Source of the DNA: Synaphobranchus kaupii
Lineage: Eukaryota; Chordata; Actinopteri; Anguilliformes; Synaphobranchidae
Length of the DNA: 64,000 bases
Reading direction: 5' to 3'
Assembly (NCBI GenBank): GCA_029718625.1
Contig: CM056380.1
Coordinates: forward strand, 47,430,576-47,494,575
The translations under genes and the position numbers were made by a program. Of this stretch, positions 36,830 to 48,985 are shown one piece after another (within the stretch, counting starts at the first letter, position 1; every line of letters begins with the position of its first letter). The notes beneath the pieces are model-generated. The model saw only the letters and a program-made list of their open reading frames with translations. It did no database searches and was not told the origin of the DNA.

Positions 36830-37090
36830 GGACTATCCCGGCGCGTCCCTCGCTCCAGCCCAATCTTCTCCTCCTCCTCCCTGGGGCACGCCGTCGCTCG
36901 CCAGGGGCGGCGGCGGCGGCCGCGTGACGAACGATCGGCCTCCCCTCGTCTGCCTGCCCACTGCCAGCCTTTTAATGGGATGAGCAGCGCTAAAAGAGCC
37001 GGGGCTCTCTGAAGGGCCCCGCTCACAGCTCTGAGCCGGGCTTAACGCCATGACAACCGTCTCCGGGGCGCCGAGGACACCTCCCGTTAC
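36830..37090. promoter_or_regulatory. CpG-dense intronic patch next to twin E-boxes
   Basis: GC-rich sequence with frequent CG, including a short GGC repeat (about 36906-36920). With the two GTCACGTGAC sites it resembles a small promoter or enhancer core. No exon is supported. Confidence 0.35.
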
Positions 37091-37326
37091 GGTCGCCCTT
37101 GGCTTTGGAGAGCTGTGACGTGTCTCTGGTGCAAGCACGCGTTACCTGCTGGACAGTACTGCAATGCAATACACCTCTCAAATGGAAAGCACCACTCAGA
37201 ATTAAATATTGTTTAAGTCCTTAGGTAAATTCAAGGCTTCTGTTGCTGTGTGGTTATTTTTTATAATACTGTGCTAGGTAAAAACAGCCAATTGGGAGAG
37301 GGCATGGAGGAGAGGAGAGGGGGGAG

Positions 37327-37428
37327 CCCTTATGGAAAAATAATATACTGCAGTATAATGTAAATATATCAAAATTATCTTCACAATATATTTAAAATAT
37401 ACTGCAGTATATTACATTTCCATAAGGG
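37327..37428. mobile_element. 102-bp palindromic MITE, copy 1
   Basis: The ends read CCCTTATGGAAA and its inverse. The inner part has ATATACTGCAGTATA on both arms. It is nearly identical to the copy at 38466-38567, of the same length. Confidence 0.85.
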
Positions 37429-37929
37429 GGAATGATGAGCTGGATAGAGGCGTGCAGTCAGTGGAGAAAAAACTACATTTTCATGCAAAGTTGAGACAGA
37501 CAAAAGTGACTGAAACTTTTGCGCAGGCCTCATATGATACCCTACTGACATAGAGATGGACAGTTACCATAGTGACAGATAATTATAAAAGCACATTTCA
37601 ACTGAGGAAGTGTGAAAAAGAGTGAGAGAGAGAGAGGGAGAGAGATAGAGGGATAAAGAGAATAGCACATGCGTGTGATTATGCCATTTTTTGTACAGCG
37701 ACACATGCATTTCTCTTTGAATTCAAAGATTTTATTTGTATTTTAAATGCTCCGGTTTGTTTCCGTGAGCCCTACGTGCCGCGCCATAAAATAATTTGGC
37801 AATATTTCATACACTTCCACCTGTCGGATCAGATAAGCTCATTTTTAATTGTGTGAGAGAGGCTAAACTAAGGCAGGAATGGCAAGCACTGTCAGAATGT
37901 TTCTGTGTTCTGTGCCTGAGAGAGACAGG

Positions 37930-37935
<6 letters not shown>

Positions 37936-37979
<44 letters not shown>
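37936..37979. repeat. (AG)22 microsatellite
   Basis: An AG run followed by a short G run. Confidence 0.95.
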
Positions 37980-37986
<7 letters not shown>

Positions 37987-38465
37987 AAGGCAAAGAGGAA
38001 TAAATGACAGATGGAGATAGTCAGAGGAAAGAGAGGGAGAAAGCGATAGAGAAAGACAGAAACTCCTCTTCCGTCGCACCCTCCCTCCCTCCCCCCTTCA
38101 CCCTGCTGTTCTGGCACCATTTTGCTTCTGTGCCAACTCCTCAGCATTTCTTTAAGCTGACACTCAAACAAAAGGGTATTTAAGTATTTGCTGACACCGG
38201 AGTTCAACACACAGCAAGAATCCTCTCAGGGAATATGCTAATGAAGCCTGTTTGGGCAAACAGAAGACTTTTAACAATATATATTTTTGTATCATCCTGC
38301 CCACACGCCATTACATAAACACCCCCCCATGGATGAACGTTGGGGCATATGCATGCTTGCATATTGTGCAGAGCTATAGGACTGAAACCAAGTGTTATAC
38401 TGAAAGAAACCATTAAACTACAATAACGCATTAATAAATCATCTGAATCTCCATGTTTGTGCTGG

Positions 38466-38567
38466 CCCTTATGGAAAAAGAATATACTGCAGTATATTGT
38501 AAACATATCAAAATTATCGTCACAATATATTTTAAATATACTGCAGTATATTACATTTCCATAAGGG
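38466..38567. mobile_element. 102-bp palindromic MITE, copy 2
   Basis: Same termini, length and inner palindrome as the copy at 37327-37428, 1.1 kb away in the same intron. Confidence 0.85.
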
Positions 38568-39636
38568 GGACTCTGATGATAGTTACGGTTTCTAAAAGAA
38601 AAAGTATCCCATAATAAGTAATTGCATATTTATTCATTGTTGGATCTGCTAAGCTTGTGCCATGTTTGGATGCTGGTTAATTATGTATATATTAGTTGGT
38701 TAATTATTAACTAGCAACCAGTGTGAGCAAGCAGATTCAACATGCAGACACTTAAATTCTTAATCTGAATTAGTTTTTATAAATACTCCATGATGTACTA
38801 ACAGCTGTATAAAATAACATTACACTGGATAAGGCATCTGGTCAGCTAAATAATAATAATAATGTAGTGTGTGTTCCATTCAGCTAGAACATTTGTACAG
38901 ATGTATTCATTTGCATTATCATTTTGCTCTTCAGCATTGTTTGCTAGTTAGCCTGCTAGAAGGAATACATCATCAGCTGTTAATGAATGTACTAGCATGG
39001 CGTCCCTCTTCGGATGCAGTCTGCGCTCCGTGCACAGAACTCAATGTCAAAATCCTATTCATCGGTAATCTGCTCAAATAGAAAACAGCACACGGAGGCT
39101 GATATGTGATAGAATCATTAACTAAAGCAAAGCGAGCACCTGTCAGATATTCAGTTAGGGATTCCTCCCGTCTAATGACACCGTACGTTAAGTGTCACAA
39201 AGAACTGAAGAGCGCAGCCCGGCCATCTTTCTGTCAAACCGTCAAACAGATGTCAGAGGAGGACAGACAGACAGCCAGACAGACACGGAACATATGCCCG
39301 TTTTCACCAAACTGACTCCAGATTATGCGGAAGAGAGAAGAAGCACACAAACAAGTGTGAAACGGACAGACGAACAAGGAGCGCAGTAGGGCTTCCGCGA
39401 TCCTGCCAGGGTCCCAGGAGAGGTAAGCACACCGGGTTGTCACGCCGCCGGACGTGCGAGCACATATCATTCAAATATCTTGGAATTACAGTTGCCACGG
39501 GGATTTGGAAAATGTGTGTTCAACATTCACAACAAACAGGAGGAGTTGGCTTAGAGGCTTCATACATAATTCAGTCCTCTGCTCCTGTTAGTATTTCCTA
39601 TGCAATCTTTCCCTCTCCCTCCCCCTCTCCACCCTG

Positions 39637-39640
<4 letters not shown>

Positions 39641-39685
<45 letters not shown>
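39641..39685. repeat. (CT)22 microsatellite
   Basis: A pure CT run of 45 bp. Confidence 0.95.
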
Positions 39686-39686
<1 letters not shown>

Positions 39687-39929
39687 ATATAGGTGTATAT
39701 TTCTATTTGTAAATATGTAGACCTGCCACTGAGTCAGACCATCCTGCTGCTTACTGTCACAAATGACTCTGTCAAAGAACAACTCCTGTCAGTAACATGA
39801 ACATGTGGCACACATGAGGCCATGTGCTAGAAATGAATGGTGTCAGCTAAATAAGAAACCTGTCACGCTTTTTTCACCTCTTGTCTACTGAAGTGCTCAA
39901 CATCCTTCAGTCTGCACTTGTGGACTGCC

Positions 39930-40574
39930 CTCCTCACTTAAAACCACAGTCTGGAGACAGAGGTGGCCATCGCAATACAGTAATGTCGTGGTCACTTAAC
40001 CATTGCTTGGTCCATTGCCTTGATAAAAGAACCGGCATTACTGCATTCAAATTGCCATACCAGGATCTTGGCCAAATAGTATCGCCACTTGCTCGAGTTC
40101 ATGATTCCATTGAGTTTAACGAGAGCCCCATGAATTTTGGCCTCATCTAATGATAACTTTCGCTTCCAATCGATGTTTCAATGCCAATTAGCAAACTCAA
40201 GTCTTATTTTTGTTCACTGCCCACAACAGAGGTTTGTTCTGAAAACTACTGGCATTGAAGTGGCAACTGAAGGTAGATTCAGAGACTGTGTCCCCAAGAT
40301 GCTAAATGCTTGGTAGACTGTGGCCCTTGAATTCGCCTCCCACACCATCTGCCTCACAGTACAGTCCCCTGAGACTGAGAATAATTTAAGCAAAGGTAGC
40401 ACGTTAATGCAGATTCATTTTTGACGGATGTTACTTTTAAAATGGTAGCTATTAGACGTGTGAGTAATTGTGACACATATCTTTCAAAAAACAAAGCTCA
40501 TTTGCCATATTTAATTTTATGCAGCCGTCTTCGATCATTTTCAACCAGAGTATGAATAATTTTGGAGGGCACTG
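39930..40574 (-). mobile_element. Tc1-like transposon remnant
   Basis: The high end is a Tc1-style terminus (GGAGGGCACTG then TA). On the minus strand near 39952-40011 the translation gives KQWLSDHDITVLRWPPLSPD, matching the WPPxSPD block of Tc1 transposases, followed quickly by a stop. The opposite terminus is not found, so the element is truncated and decayed. Confidence 0.65.
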
Positions 40575-42935
40575 TACATCCAAATATAATGTATGTGTCC
40601 GTGAGGTTTATTTTGGCAGCTCACGCTGTTTGTTTGAATTATCACGGGAATACTGCCCACAGGTACAGTATGTAAAATAGACTCACAATTTGTAAATACA
40701 AAGGGCACATCCAAAGTGAGAAAACTCTGCCGCTGAGAAATCGTGCGTCTTGTGACGTGACCCATTTCGAGCGAAAACGGGTGGAATATTGGGAAGAGCC
40801 GAGAGCACACTGCGTCACGTCGTTCGAGGTGAGGCGTTCGTCACACCCCGAACCTCCCCTGCCATATGGGCTCTCACCTTTACCCAGAAACACCTCTGCA
40901 AAAACACACACATTCTGTCTAATTAGTGTGAGGAGGAGGGAGGGAGGAGCGGAGACGCTCCAGACGCCATCAGAAAGAGGCTTTGTCGGTTTAATTAGGA
41001 ACTCTGTGATTTGAGACGGGCAGACTCTGTCATCGTTTGCTCCCTCCTCCTCCATCGTGTGCAGTAGCGGGATCTTGCCACAGGGTGGTACACCATGCGT
41101 GCATAAATGAGGGCTTGTGCAATTCTTCTGACAGCTTCTCTGCGACTGGTGCCTACTCCTTCTTACCAGCAAAGAAGCAATCTGGAGACATCAAAACAAC
41201 TGGCGGCACGCCAGGGCGGATCCGCTTTGCGATCGTCCCCGCTAGGAGACGCCGGCTCCGCACCACGCTTTCCCAGCTGTCGCTAGCTCCTGTCTACGGA
41301 TGACGGGGAGGCGCTTCAATGCATCCACCCCCGCCCCCACAGCCCCACAGCCCCACAGCCCCCACACCTGTCACCGTGCTGGACGTTACAGAACGGAGCG
41401 CCCGGCTTCAAAAAAGACGCCTACATTTGCTTTCCGTCTTTAATCAAACATCCTCTTCATTGCCAGCATGGGGCAGAGAGGGTGCTTAAAATTAAGTTTG
41501 CATTATTAAGCTTGATGAAATTCAAATTCATGTTTTAGACAGGCTATTATCTTTTTTAAATGCAAAGGGCGGCTTCTCCCCCGTTACATGATTAGCAATG
41601 ATGAGAGCACACACCTTGAAATTAGAGGCGAGACGGCAGAGGGTTGGGGAGAGCTCAAGTCCAGCTCCTTAATCGCCAGGGTCCTAATTGTTTGTTAAGC
41701 AAGCATCCTCCTCTAACGTTTCCACGTAAAAAAATAAACAGTACTAAGACAGAATACGGGTTTCTAACGCCTAGCAGTTAATCTACTAACATTAGAACAG
41801 TAACAAAATGTACCATAAAGAACCAGAATGTGTTAATGGTCCAGATCATTTGCATCATAAGCGAGATACCAAAATACTTCTTAACCAAGCTATAAATAGC
41901 TTAAGGGAAGGCAGTGTTGGTGACATGGGTGTAATGCTGAGGAAACAGTTGTCTGCGATTAAGTATATCACGGTGTATGTTTGTGACACTGTGATACCCT
42001 GGGGTTCATTAGGCCTGTGCAATTCTTAAAATGTACTATTTGACATTCACATCAAATTAATTAGTAAATGTATTGTTTTTCTTGAAAAAAAAGAATGTTT
42101 GTTTTCACAGTGAATGAATTATCTTGCAAATACATATGCGGAAATGTATATTTTATGCACACATTCTGGAGAGGGAGACATTTATTTTTAATGAACCAAA
42201 TTGTAGAGAGGACTAAAGATGAACTAGATTTACCTAACTTGCTAACTGTCCCAAAACACACATTATTTACTTCAACATAGCATTGGGGAGGAGAAACTGT
42301 TTTGCAGCAACCAAAGTTTCAGCTCAATGTTTATTGGGAAATAATTTAACTGCATTGATTAAACTCACTGGGAAAATCATGTGAATTGCCTATAGTTGTA
42401 GTTACTTATTGACAACAATTTCAGTGAAATATAAATTGTATTAAACACACTGCTCTGAATGTATATAGTACACTACCACACCTTCCCCGCCAGACTTTGC
42501 TTCAAATTTTAATCCATTAATTTCAGGAAATAATGTGTGGCAGCATTACACTGAATGATTTTATAGTCTTGTAACAGTGAGTTTTATATCTGACATGCAG
42601 AATTTGAATATGCAACATATGAACTAACATTGGGCTATTAACTTGTTACTGCCTTGCATTTCTAAATGAAACGTGAATTTCTAAGTACCATGAAAACATA
42701 CAGGTATGGCAGGTACTGTTGAGGAGTGGAAATAAGCTATCGTTTTTGTTTGTTTGTTTGCTCACTATGGAATTTAGAAAGACTGATCTACCATGACATT
42801 CCTATCTGTAAGGTTACTTGCACTAATCTGCCTAGGTCACGGTTGTTGCACTTCCATTGAACAGTGTGCACACATGGTCTATTTTTTTATATTGTACAGT
42901 GTATAGTGTATAGTGTATAGTGTATAATGTACAAA

Positions 42936-43034
42936 CAATGCCAACATGGCAAACAGCACCAACACGTCAAACAGCACCAACACATCAAACGACACCAACA
43001 CGTCAAACAGCACCAACACGTCAAACAGAACCAA
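42936..43034. repeat. 18-bp minisatellite
   Basis: About five to six units of CAGCACCAACACGTCAAA with few substitutions. A 9-bp TGTATAGTG repeat sits just before it at about 42893-42927. Confidence 0.9.
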
Positions 43035-43846
43035 CACTGTGCTCGATTACTGTACATCATGGATGGCACAGACACGGTAACAATAACAGCAACCTATGGG
43101 GCTACGCGCTGCAGCCAGCTGAGCTTGGTGCAGCCTCATTTTAAAGGTTCATGCTTAGATTACACATGCAAAACTGGCCTTTCAGAGGGTATCACACTCA
43201 CAGAGGGAACGACACACTGGGCAAACATATCTGCTCATCCAATCAAATCTGTCTGTGCATCAGCTCTGTGATGGCTGGGCCTGTGTTATTTTCATTATGG
43301 TGTTTTCTTATTATTTCCATTACTCATCCTATGAAGCACCCTTTTCTTTGGTCTTCAGATAATAAGTGACCATCAAGACATGCGTACGATCGCCCCACAC
43401 TAATCTCTTAATTTCTCTCCCTCCCTCTTCACTTTCCCATCCAGAATTTCACTCTCACTTCTTATGCACCTACCCCCTCCCTTTCTCTCAATCATCCCCC
43501 TCTTTCGCTCATCTCCTCAGGTGGAAAGAGAGGGATAAGAATTCCACTCTAGGTGCGGTCATGAGTGAGTGGCTTGATGAGCGCTTGGTTAGTGGCAGAA
43601 GACAGCCAATTTACAGGGATGTGTGTAGACTGGACATGTCCAGCACTGTCCGAGAGGCAGCTGAGCCAACTGCTGATTACGCCTCTCTCTCTCTCTCTCT
43701 CTGATATTTTTTTCTTTTATTTTTTAAATTATTTATTTTATTTTCTATTTTTCTTCCTTTCTCTTTAATATAATTATGATTTTGTCTTTTTTGTTGGTGA
43801 TTTGTGTTTTTTTCTCCCTTCTTATTAATAAAGGGAAGTTTAAAAG

Positions 43847-43922
43847 TGAGAGAGAGAGAGAGAGAGATATAGAGAGAGAGAGAGAGAGGGAGAGAGAGAG
43901 AGAGAGAGATAGAGAGAGAGAG
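43847..43922. repeat. (GA)n microsatellite
   Basis: GA repeat with occasional TA or GG interruptions, downstream on the transcript of the EGF2 exon. Confidence 0.93.
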
Positions 43923-44375
43923 GCAGGCCCAACTGGAGAAAGGGGATGTCCAGCAGCACTTAGTGATCCCTACTCCAGCTGAGAGGGGCGGGAAGAGGAA
44001 GAAGAGGCGGGCTCTTTTGACAGAATGCGTCAAATTCACAAAGTGCATAATGGCACGGTTAAAGCTCTTCATGATGTCAATCATGCTTAGCCCTAACCCT
44101 GATTTGTCCCATCCCTGCCTGTCCTCTAAAGACAGGGTCAAATGGAGCCGCACTGAAACAGGCAGGTGGCACCTACTTTGAAGCACAGTCCTGCCCCTCT
44201 GTATCCAGAATTTAAAAGTTAAAAAGGCTGCCATTATCAAACTATGACAGTGTCCACACGGCACACTGCAACAATGGCAGGCTAATTAGCCTGACCCTAA
44301 TGAGCTACATTAGTAAGTAGGCAAATACACAAACAAAGAGCACAGGTAGAAGTGATTAATATGCGATGGACTGAC

Positions 44376-44759
44376 CTCTCTCGCAGGACCGGCCCAGGAA
44401 CCCGGTTCCGGAGCAGTCGCACACGTATCGGCTCCAGCCCTCTCGGCACACGCCGTTGTTTTGGCACGGGTTGCTCAGGCACTGCTTGGGCACCTCTTTG
44501 GTGCACGAAGGCTTGACCCCGGCCGCCTTCTGCGCCTCGGCCATGCGGCGGACGTCCTTGCTCTGGCCGTCGATGAAGAGGTCGCGGATGCAGCCCACGT
44601 AGCCGTAGTTGAGCAGGGCCGTCCACACCTCCGTGGGGAAGACCAGGCCCGCCTTGTTCTCGGGAAGGCCCCCCAGGTACAGGTTGTCATCCAGGTCCAG
44701 GATCTCGCTCTCGCCCGGGGCTGTGAAGGCCGTTCGGATGGTGTTGATAGAGATGGTAC
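44376..44759 (-). CDS. nrxn1: Neurexin exon: LNS3 end and EGF-like domain 2
   Basis: This 384-nt exon, phase 1 at both ends, encodes (G)[20 protein letters not shown] and [20 protein letters not shown] through [20 protein letters not shown] to [10 protein letters not shown], completing LNS3. It then encodes EGF2: [36 protein letters not shown], with six cysteines. The [10 protein letters not shown] and AGVKPSC stretches fit neurexin 1 rather than 2 or 3. The acceptor is CTCTGCAG, fed by a roughly 130-nt CT repeat; the donor is AGAG then GTCAGT. The frame is intact. Confidence 0.97.
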
Positions 44760-44763
44760 CTGC

Positions 44764-44789
44764 AGAGAGAGAGAGGGGAGAGGGGGACA

Positions 44790-44835
<46 letters not shown>

Positions 44836-44891
44836 GAGAGAGTGAGAGAGAGAGAGGGGAGAGGGGGAGAGAGAGAGAGAGAAAGAGAGAG
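44764..44891. repeat. (GA)n tract abutting the LNS3/EGF2 acceptor
   Basis: GA/GGGGA repeats, seen as a long CU repeat on the transcript, end five bases from the exon. The tract serves as an unusually long polypyrimidine tract. Confidence 0.95.
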
Positions 44892-45114
44892 ACATTTTGT
44901 TTACTGTTTTTTTTGTTTTATAACGTGTACCACTTATTAATTTTACTATATAAACTCATTCTTCATTTTAACCCACTTTCCTTCACCCGCCCACACTCAA
45001 TTATCTGCCATACAGGTAACTTCCGAAAAGGAAGGTAACAATAGCTTTACGCTGCATAAAAGTGCAGAGGCAGGGTGTAGTTGAGAGGGGCCTGAGAGTG
45101 CGACTACACAACCA

Positions 45115-45140
45115 GGGGGGGGGGGGGGGGGGGGGGGGGG
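45115..45140. repeat. Poly-G run (26)
   Basis: A homopolymer of 26 G. It is able to form G-quadruplex structure and is prone to sequencing length error. Confidence 0.95.
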
Positions 45141-48100
45141 CTGAGGCGCACAACTGCTTGCAGACCCGCAGATTTTGGAGCCGCCCGTTCGGACTCTGCG
45201 GTTCATGGGGTACGACACCAAGGACATGGTCGTATGTTAAATATCCTTTCATGTCAGTGGGATACAGAACAGGTCCTGTACAGAAGTATTAGGACTGAAA
45301 GACTCTCTGTACAAAGGCATTAGCTCATAGGTAAATAAACGGTGCCGTGTAATGGCTATTGATTGACACAAAGATATATGACTTGTGATGAGCCGTTAAT
45401 GTTTAAGCATGGCATAAAAGGGTTTGAAAAAGCCACTGCATATAAATACAGGTAAGGAAACATATAATCTGGATTTAATTGGGATGTTATTCAATTATTT
45501 ACTCATTATATGAGTTTAATGGGATGGGATGAGATTTATGTTTATCATTTAATGCACTGGCATAACATCCATTTAAGCCACTGAGAGCAATTCTCTATTT
45601 TGTCCTCGTTTCCACACGTTAAAAGTCTCCCTTATTTATATTGTGAAGGCAGTAAAACGGAGGGAAAAAGGAAAAGAAAAAAACAAGTCTTCGGTTTCAT
45701 CTTTTCAACATGGAAACCCACCGAAGCCATCCTTTTACATGTGATTAACAAAGTGGCGGTTTTTCATTTTTTCATCCATTTGCTTTGCTGTACAAATAAA
45801 ACTGCTAAATTGTTAGTGTGCCCCCCCCCCCCCCCCCAATGATTTATCACTCTCATTCAGGTTTAATTCTTGATCTGGAATGCCGTAAACAACAGGCGCA
45901 CATGACCGGACTGTAAAAAACACCAGACAGCGCGGCCTCCGTGTCCAGATCCGACAAGCGATTGGTTTGTGTATGGATCACTTTTCCAATCGTGTGGCCA
46001 TTGTAGGGCTTTAATTAATGGCGGCTGTCCAAGCCCCGCTGTGTCTTTTTCAGTAATCTATAGCTCAGACGACCAACCCCGGCTTTCGCCGTGGAAACCT
46101 CTTAGGCCTAGCCGAAGGGAGAAACAAAAATCCAAATAAATGTATCTTTGCGCAACGTGCTTTTTAGGTAGGCTGTTTGGCTGGAAGGTAACCTGCTGTG
46201 ATCCAATGTGGGTGTTAACTTATGCTGTAACACATGCTGTTTCCGTAAAACAAAAAAATTATCATTTAAATCAACTCCAGTCTCTCCAACTCATGCTTTA
46301 GCAACTTTAGTAAATGTTCCTTAAGTTACCACCGTGGAGCGATTCCCCGCCTTAATGATGTACGCTCTTCTGCTTCACCACAGCGCGTTTTGTGCTTCTT
46401 TTTTTCTCTTTTGAGGGGGATCCTTAGCTTAAAACCCAGTTTAGCCACTGAGAAACCAGGACACGCGCTGACCTCTGAAGCCGTCCAGCTCCCACTGAGA
46501 CAAATCTCCAAGGTGATTAGCGGTTAACATCGGGTTGAGCCGAAGCAGAGAGTGCTCCGTACCCTCAGCCAAGGTGAGTGCACCGGAATGTGAAAGGTAG
46601 CGCAGAAACCTTCGTGTGATGATTAACCCCACCCCTTACCCCTCCCGATACCGCCTCCAGTCGCGAGCCCGCACATTTGTGGCGGTGGCTTCCTTGGACT
46701 GGTTCCAGTTTTAGCTGGTTCGGAAAACGGGTCTGGCGCTGACCACCACGCGCGTCCCCCAGGTCACCGCTAATGAGCCCACTCCATCATAGCGGTAACA
46801 TAAGGGACCCCACACACCGAAGCCGGCCTATCACAGCGGAGCGGAGTGCGGCGAACTGTTGCGCACCACACTCTGCCGGTTAGCCCTGATCGATCGCGGC
46901 AAAAACGCGAGTGAACGTGATCCGTAATGAAACGACGGAGCGCAGGTGAGTCTCGAGTGTTTTGACGCAGCCATAAATGAAATGTCATGTACAGATTGAA
47001 GGCACATGTTCAGAGATTGCACTTTGGTGGGGGGTGCCACTTCTTCTTCTGGTCTTCCAACAGCTCGGTCCTTATCTGGCTTCAATCCATGACCACCACC
47101 CCCCCACCCAACCTTCAATAATACATGGATAGATTGACAGTGCTAAACACTAGCACAAAGTTGCACTGGAATTCCAGTTGAGTTTGCCGTCTCAATCTGT
47201 TACTATTTCCAGTATGTTACATAACAATATTCCCTGCTGAAAAATACTGTGCTTTTAAAAAGATATTTTAATAAATGGAGAGAACAGCCCTGGCTGCCTT
47301 TTAGATTAAATTATAAACTTTAAGGCCAAACTCAAGTGTCACCACTTGTCACAAGGACAATTGCGTAGTGAAAATCGCCCCCCGCCGCTAAGAATGTGTG
47401 TACATCAGCTTACTGCTCGTATTAATAAATCATGTTTTGAATGCTATGCATTACTATACAAAGTGACAGAATGGGAGCGGGTTACACTTACACAAGCAAA
47501 TACACGCTTGTTCATGTTTGAACACTCAGGCCATACATTCTGCCATCTGTGCCATATGCACGCTTGACTAAATTAATGTAAGCGGGAGACAGGGGTACAT
47601 TTTCTCGTTCCGTCGGCATTCCGTAAGTGACTGCTTACGCATTTGAGGGATGTTCTAGTCCCTGGGGGACTACATCTTGTCACAACTGGGGTGACATGAG
47701 TAACATAATGCATAAATATACCTAAATATACCGTAAAACTATTTATAATGGGGGCAGAGAGAAGATAAAGACCTCCTGGAGGCTGTCGTATATAGGAGGA
47801 CTGGGGAGAGATAGAAGGAATGAGCGAGGGAGAAAAATTAAATGCACAAGGACAAAAGAAAGGTAAGAAAGAAGGGCAGAGGAACACGCACGCACGCACA
47901 CAAGAACTAGTTAATGTAACAGAAATTATTATGGGGCTGTTCGCAGGAGTCCAATCTGTCCGCACTAAGCTCTCTATTCAGAGTGCCAATGTCAGCCCCC
48001 CCATAATGTTCCTCAATGAACCCTGCGCCCCTAATTCAACAGAATATTAGGGGGATTATCGGAATCCAGAAAAGTCGACGCGGGCGAAATCGTTTATGGG

Positions 48101-48877
48101 CCGTGATTGGATTCCGCGGCTGCCGTGGGCGGGTGGGGGCTGGGCAGATGTTTCTGGCGGCAATCAGTACAATTTCACTCAAGGGTTACCAGGGCGGCTG
48201 GAAGTGTGGTCACGTCACTTAGGAGCCCAGTGTCTCCAACAGCTCCGCTAACGCTAAGCTAATGCCGCCAGTCAATTTACAAGCGTTTCCACACTCGAAA
48301 CCCAGTCTACAATGTGGAAAGGGACCAGAGTCCTGTCACTTTAAACGAGTTTCGGGAATAGCCATTACTCACCAGTGCTACACCCCCCAGGGTTCATCAA
48401 CAAGAGAATGTGGGGGGAGGATCTTTGTGGGGTGGGCTGGACAGTTTGTGTATTACCAAACACGGAAGATAATTATTTATTTTGGCCTTTGTTGTACTTC
48501 TCTGGATGACGTGCTCTCTTTAAATTAATTAATCATGCAAGACAATGATGAAAAGCTCCATCCTCCATATGCTTTGTGACTCACTCACTCCTGTGATGTC
48601 ATGTAAATTTTTTCCCCCCGTTCTCTTTTCAACGTTTACGTGATCAATTATTAATCCGGAGCCAGTGGGCTCTTCGTAGGAACAGAGTCCTTCTGTCCAC
48701 ACGCAGGAGTTTATTATCACCGAGCGCACTGTTGTTTTACCACAGGACGCACAAAGCCACTGAACTACCAAAGGCTTGTTTTGAGCGCACAGTACGGTGA
48801 GCTTGTATCTTATTTGGTATTAAGTTAGGGACCGGAGCTCGCAGGCGGCCATTTGAAATATGGGCGTGACAGGGGTG

Positions 48878-48985
48878 CTGCACCCTTGAGCAAGTTTCAG
48901 TAATTACACGACTATAAAAATGGATAATCTGTAACTAGGTACGGCGACCTAAAGGTAAGGGTATTTTTCTAAGCAAATAAATTAT
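48878..48985 (+). mobile_element. Probable degenerate SINE remnant
   Basis: The order CTGCACCCTTGAGCAAGTTT, CAGTAATTACACGACTATAA, then AATGGATAATCTGTAA follows the body of the SINE at 14773. It is diverged. Confidence 0.45.

Larger units (their letters stand above)
33655..44375 (-). other. nrxn1: Intron between EGF2 and LNS4-start exons (10.7 kb)
   Basis: The longest intron in the window. It contains an AT repeat (34417-34479), a SINE remnant (36195-36385), twin GTCACGTGAC sites with an adjoining CpG-dense patch (36699-37090), twin 102-bp MITEs, AG and CT repeats, a SINE-tail-like stretch at 38801-38868, a Tc1-type remnant (39930-40574), an 18-bp minisatellite (42936-43034) and a GA repeat (43847-43922). 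No host exon is seen. Confidence 0.7.
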
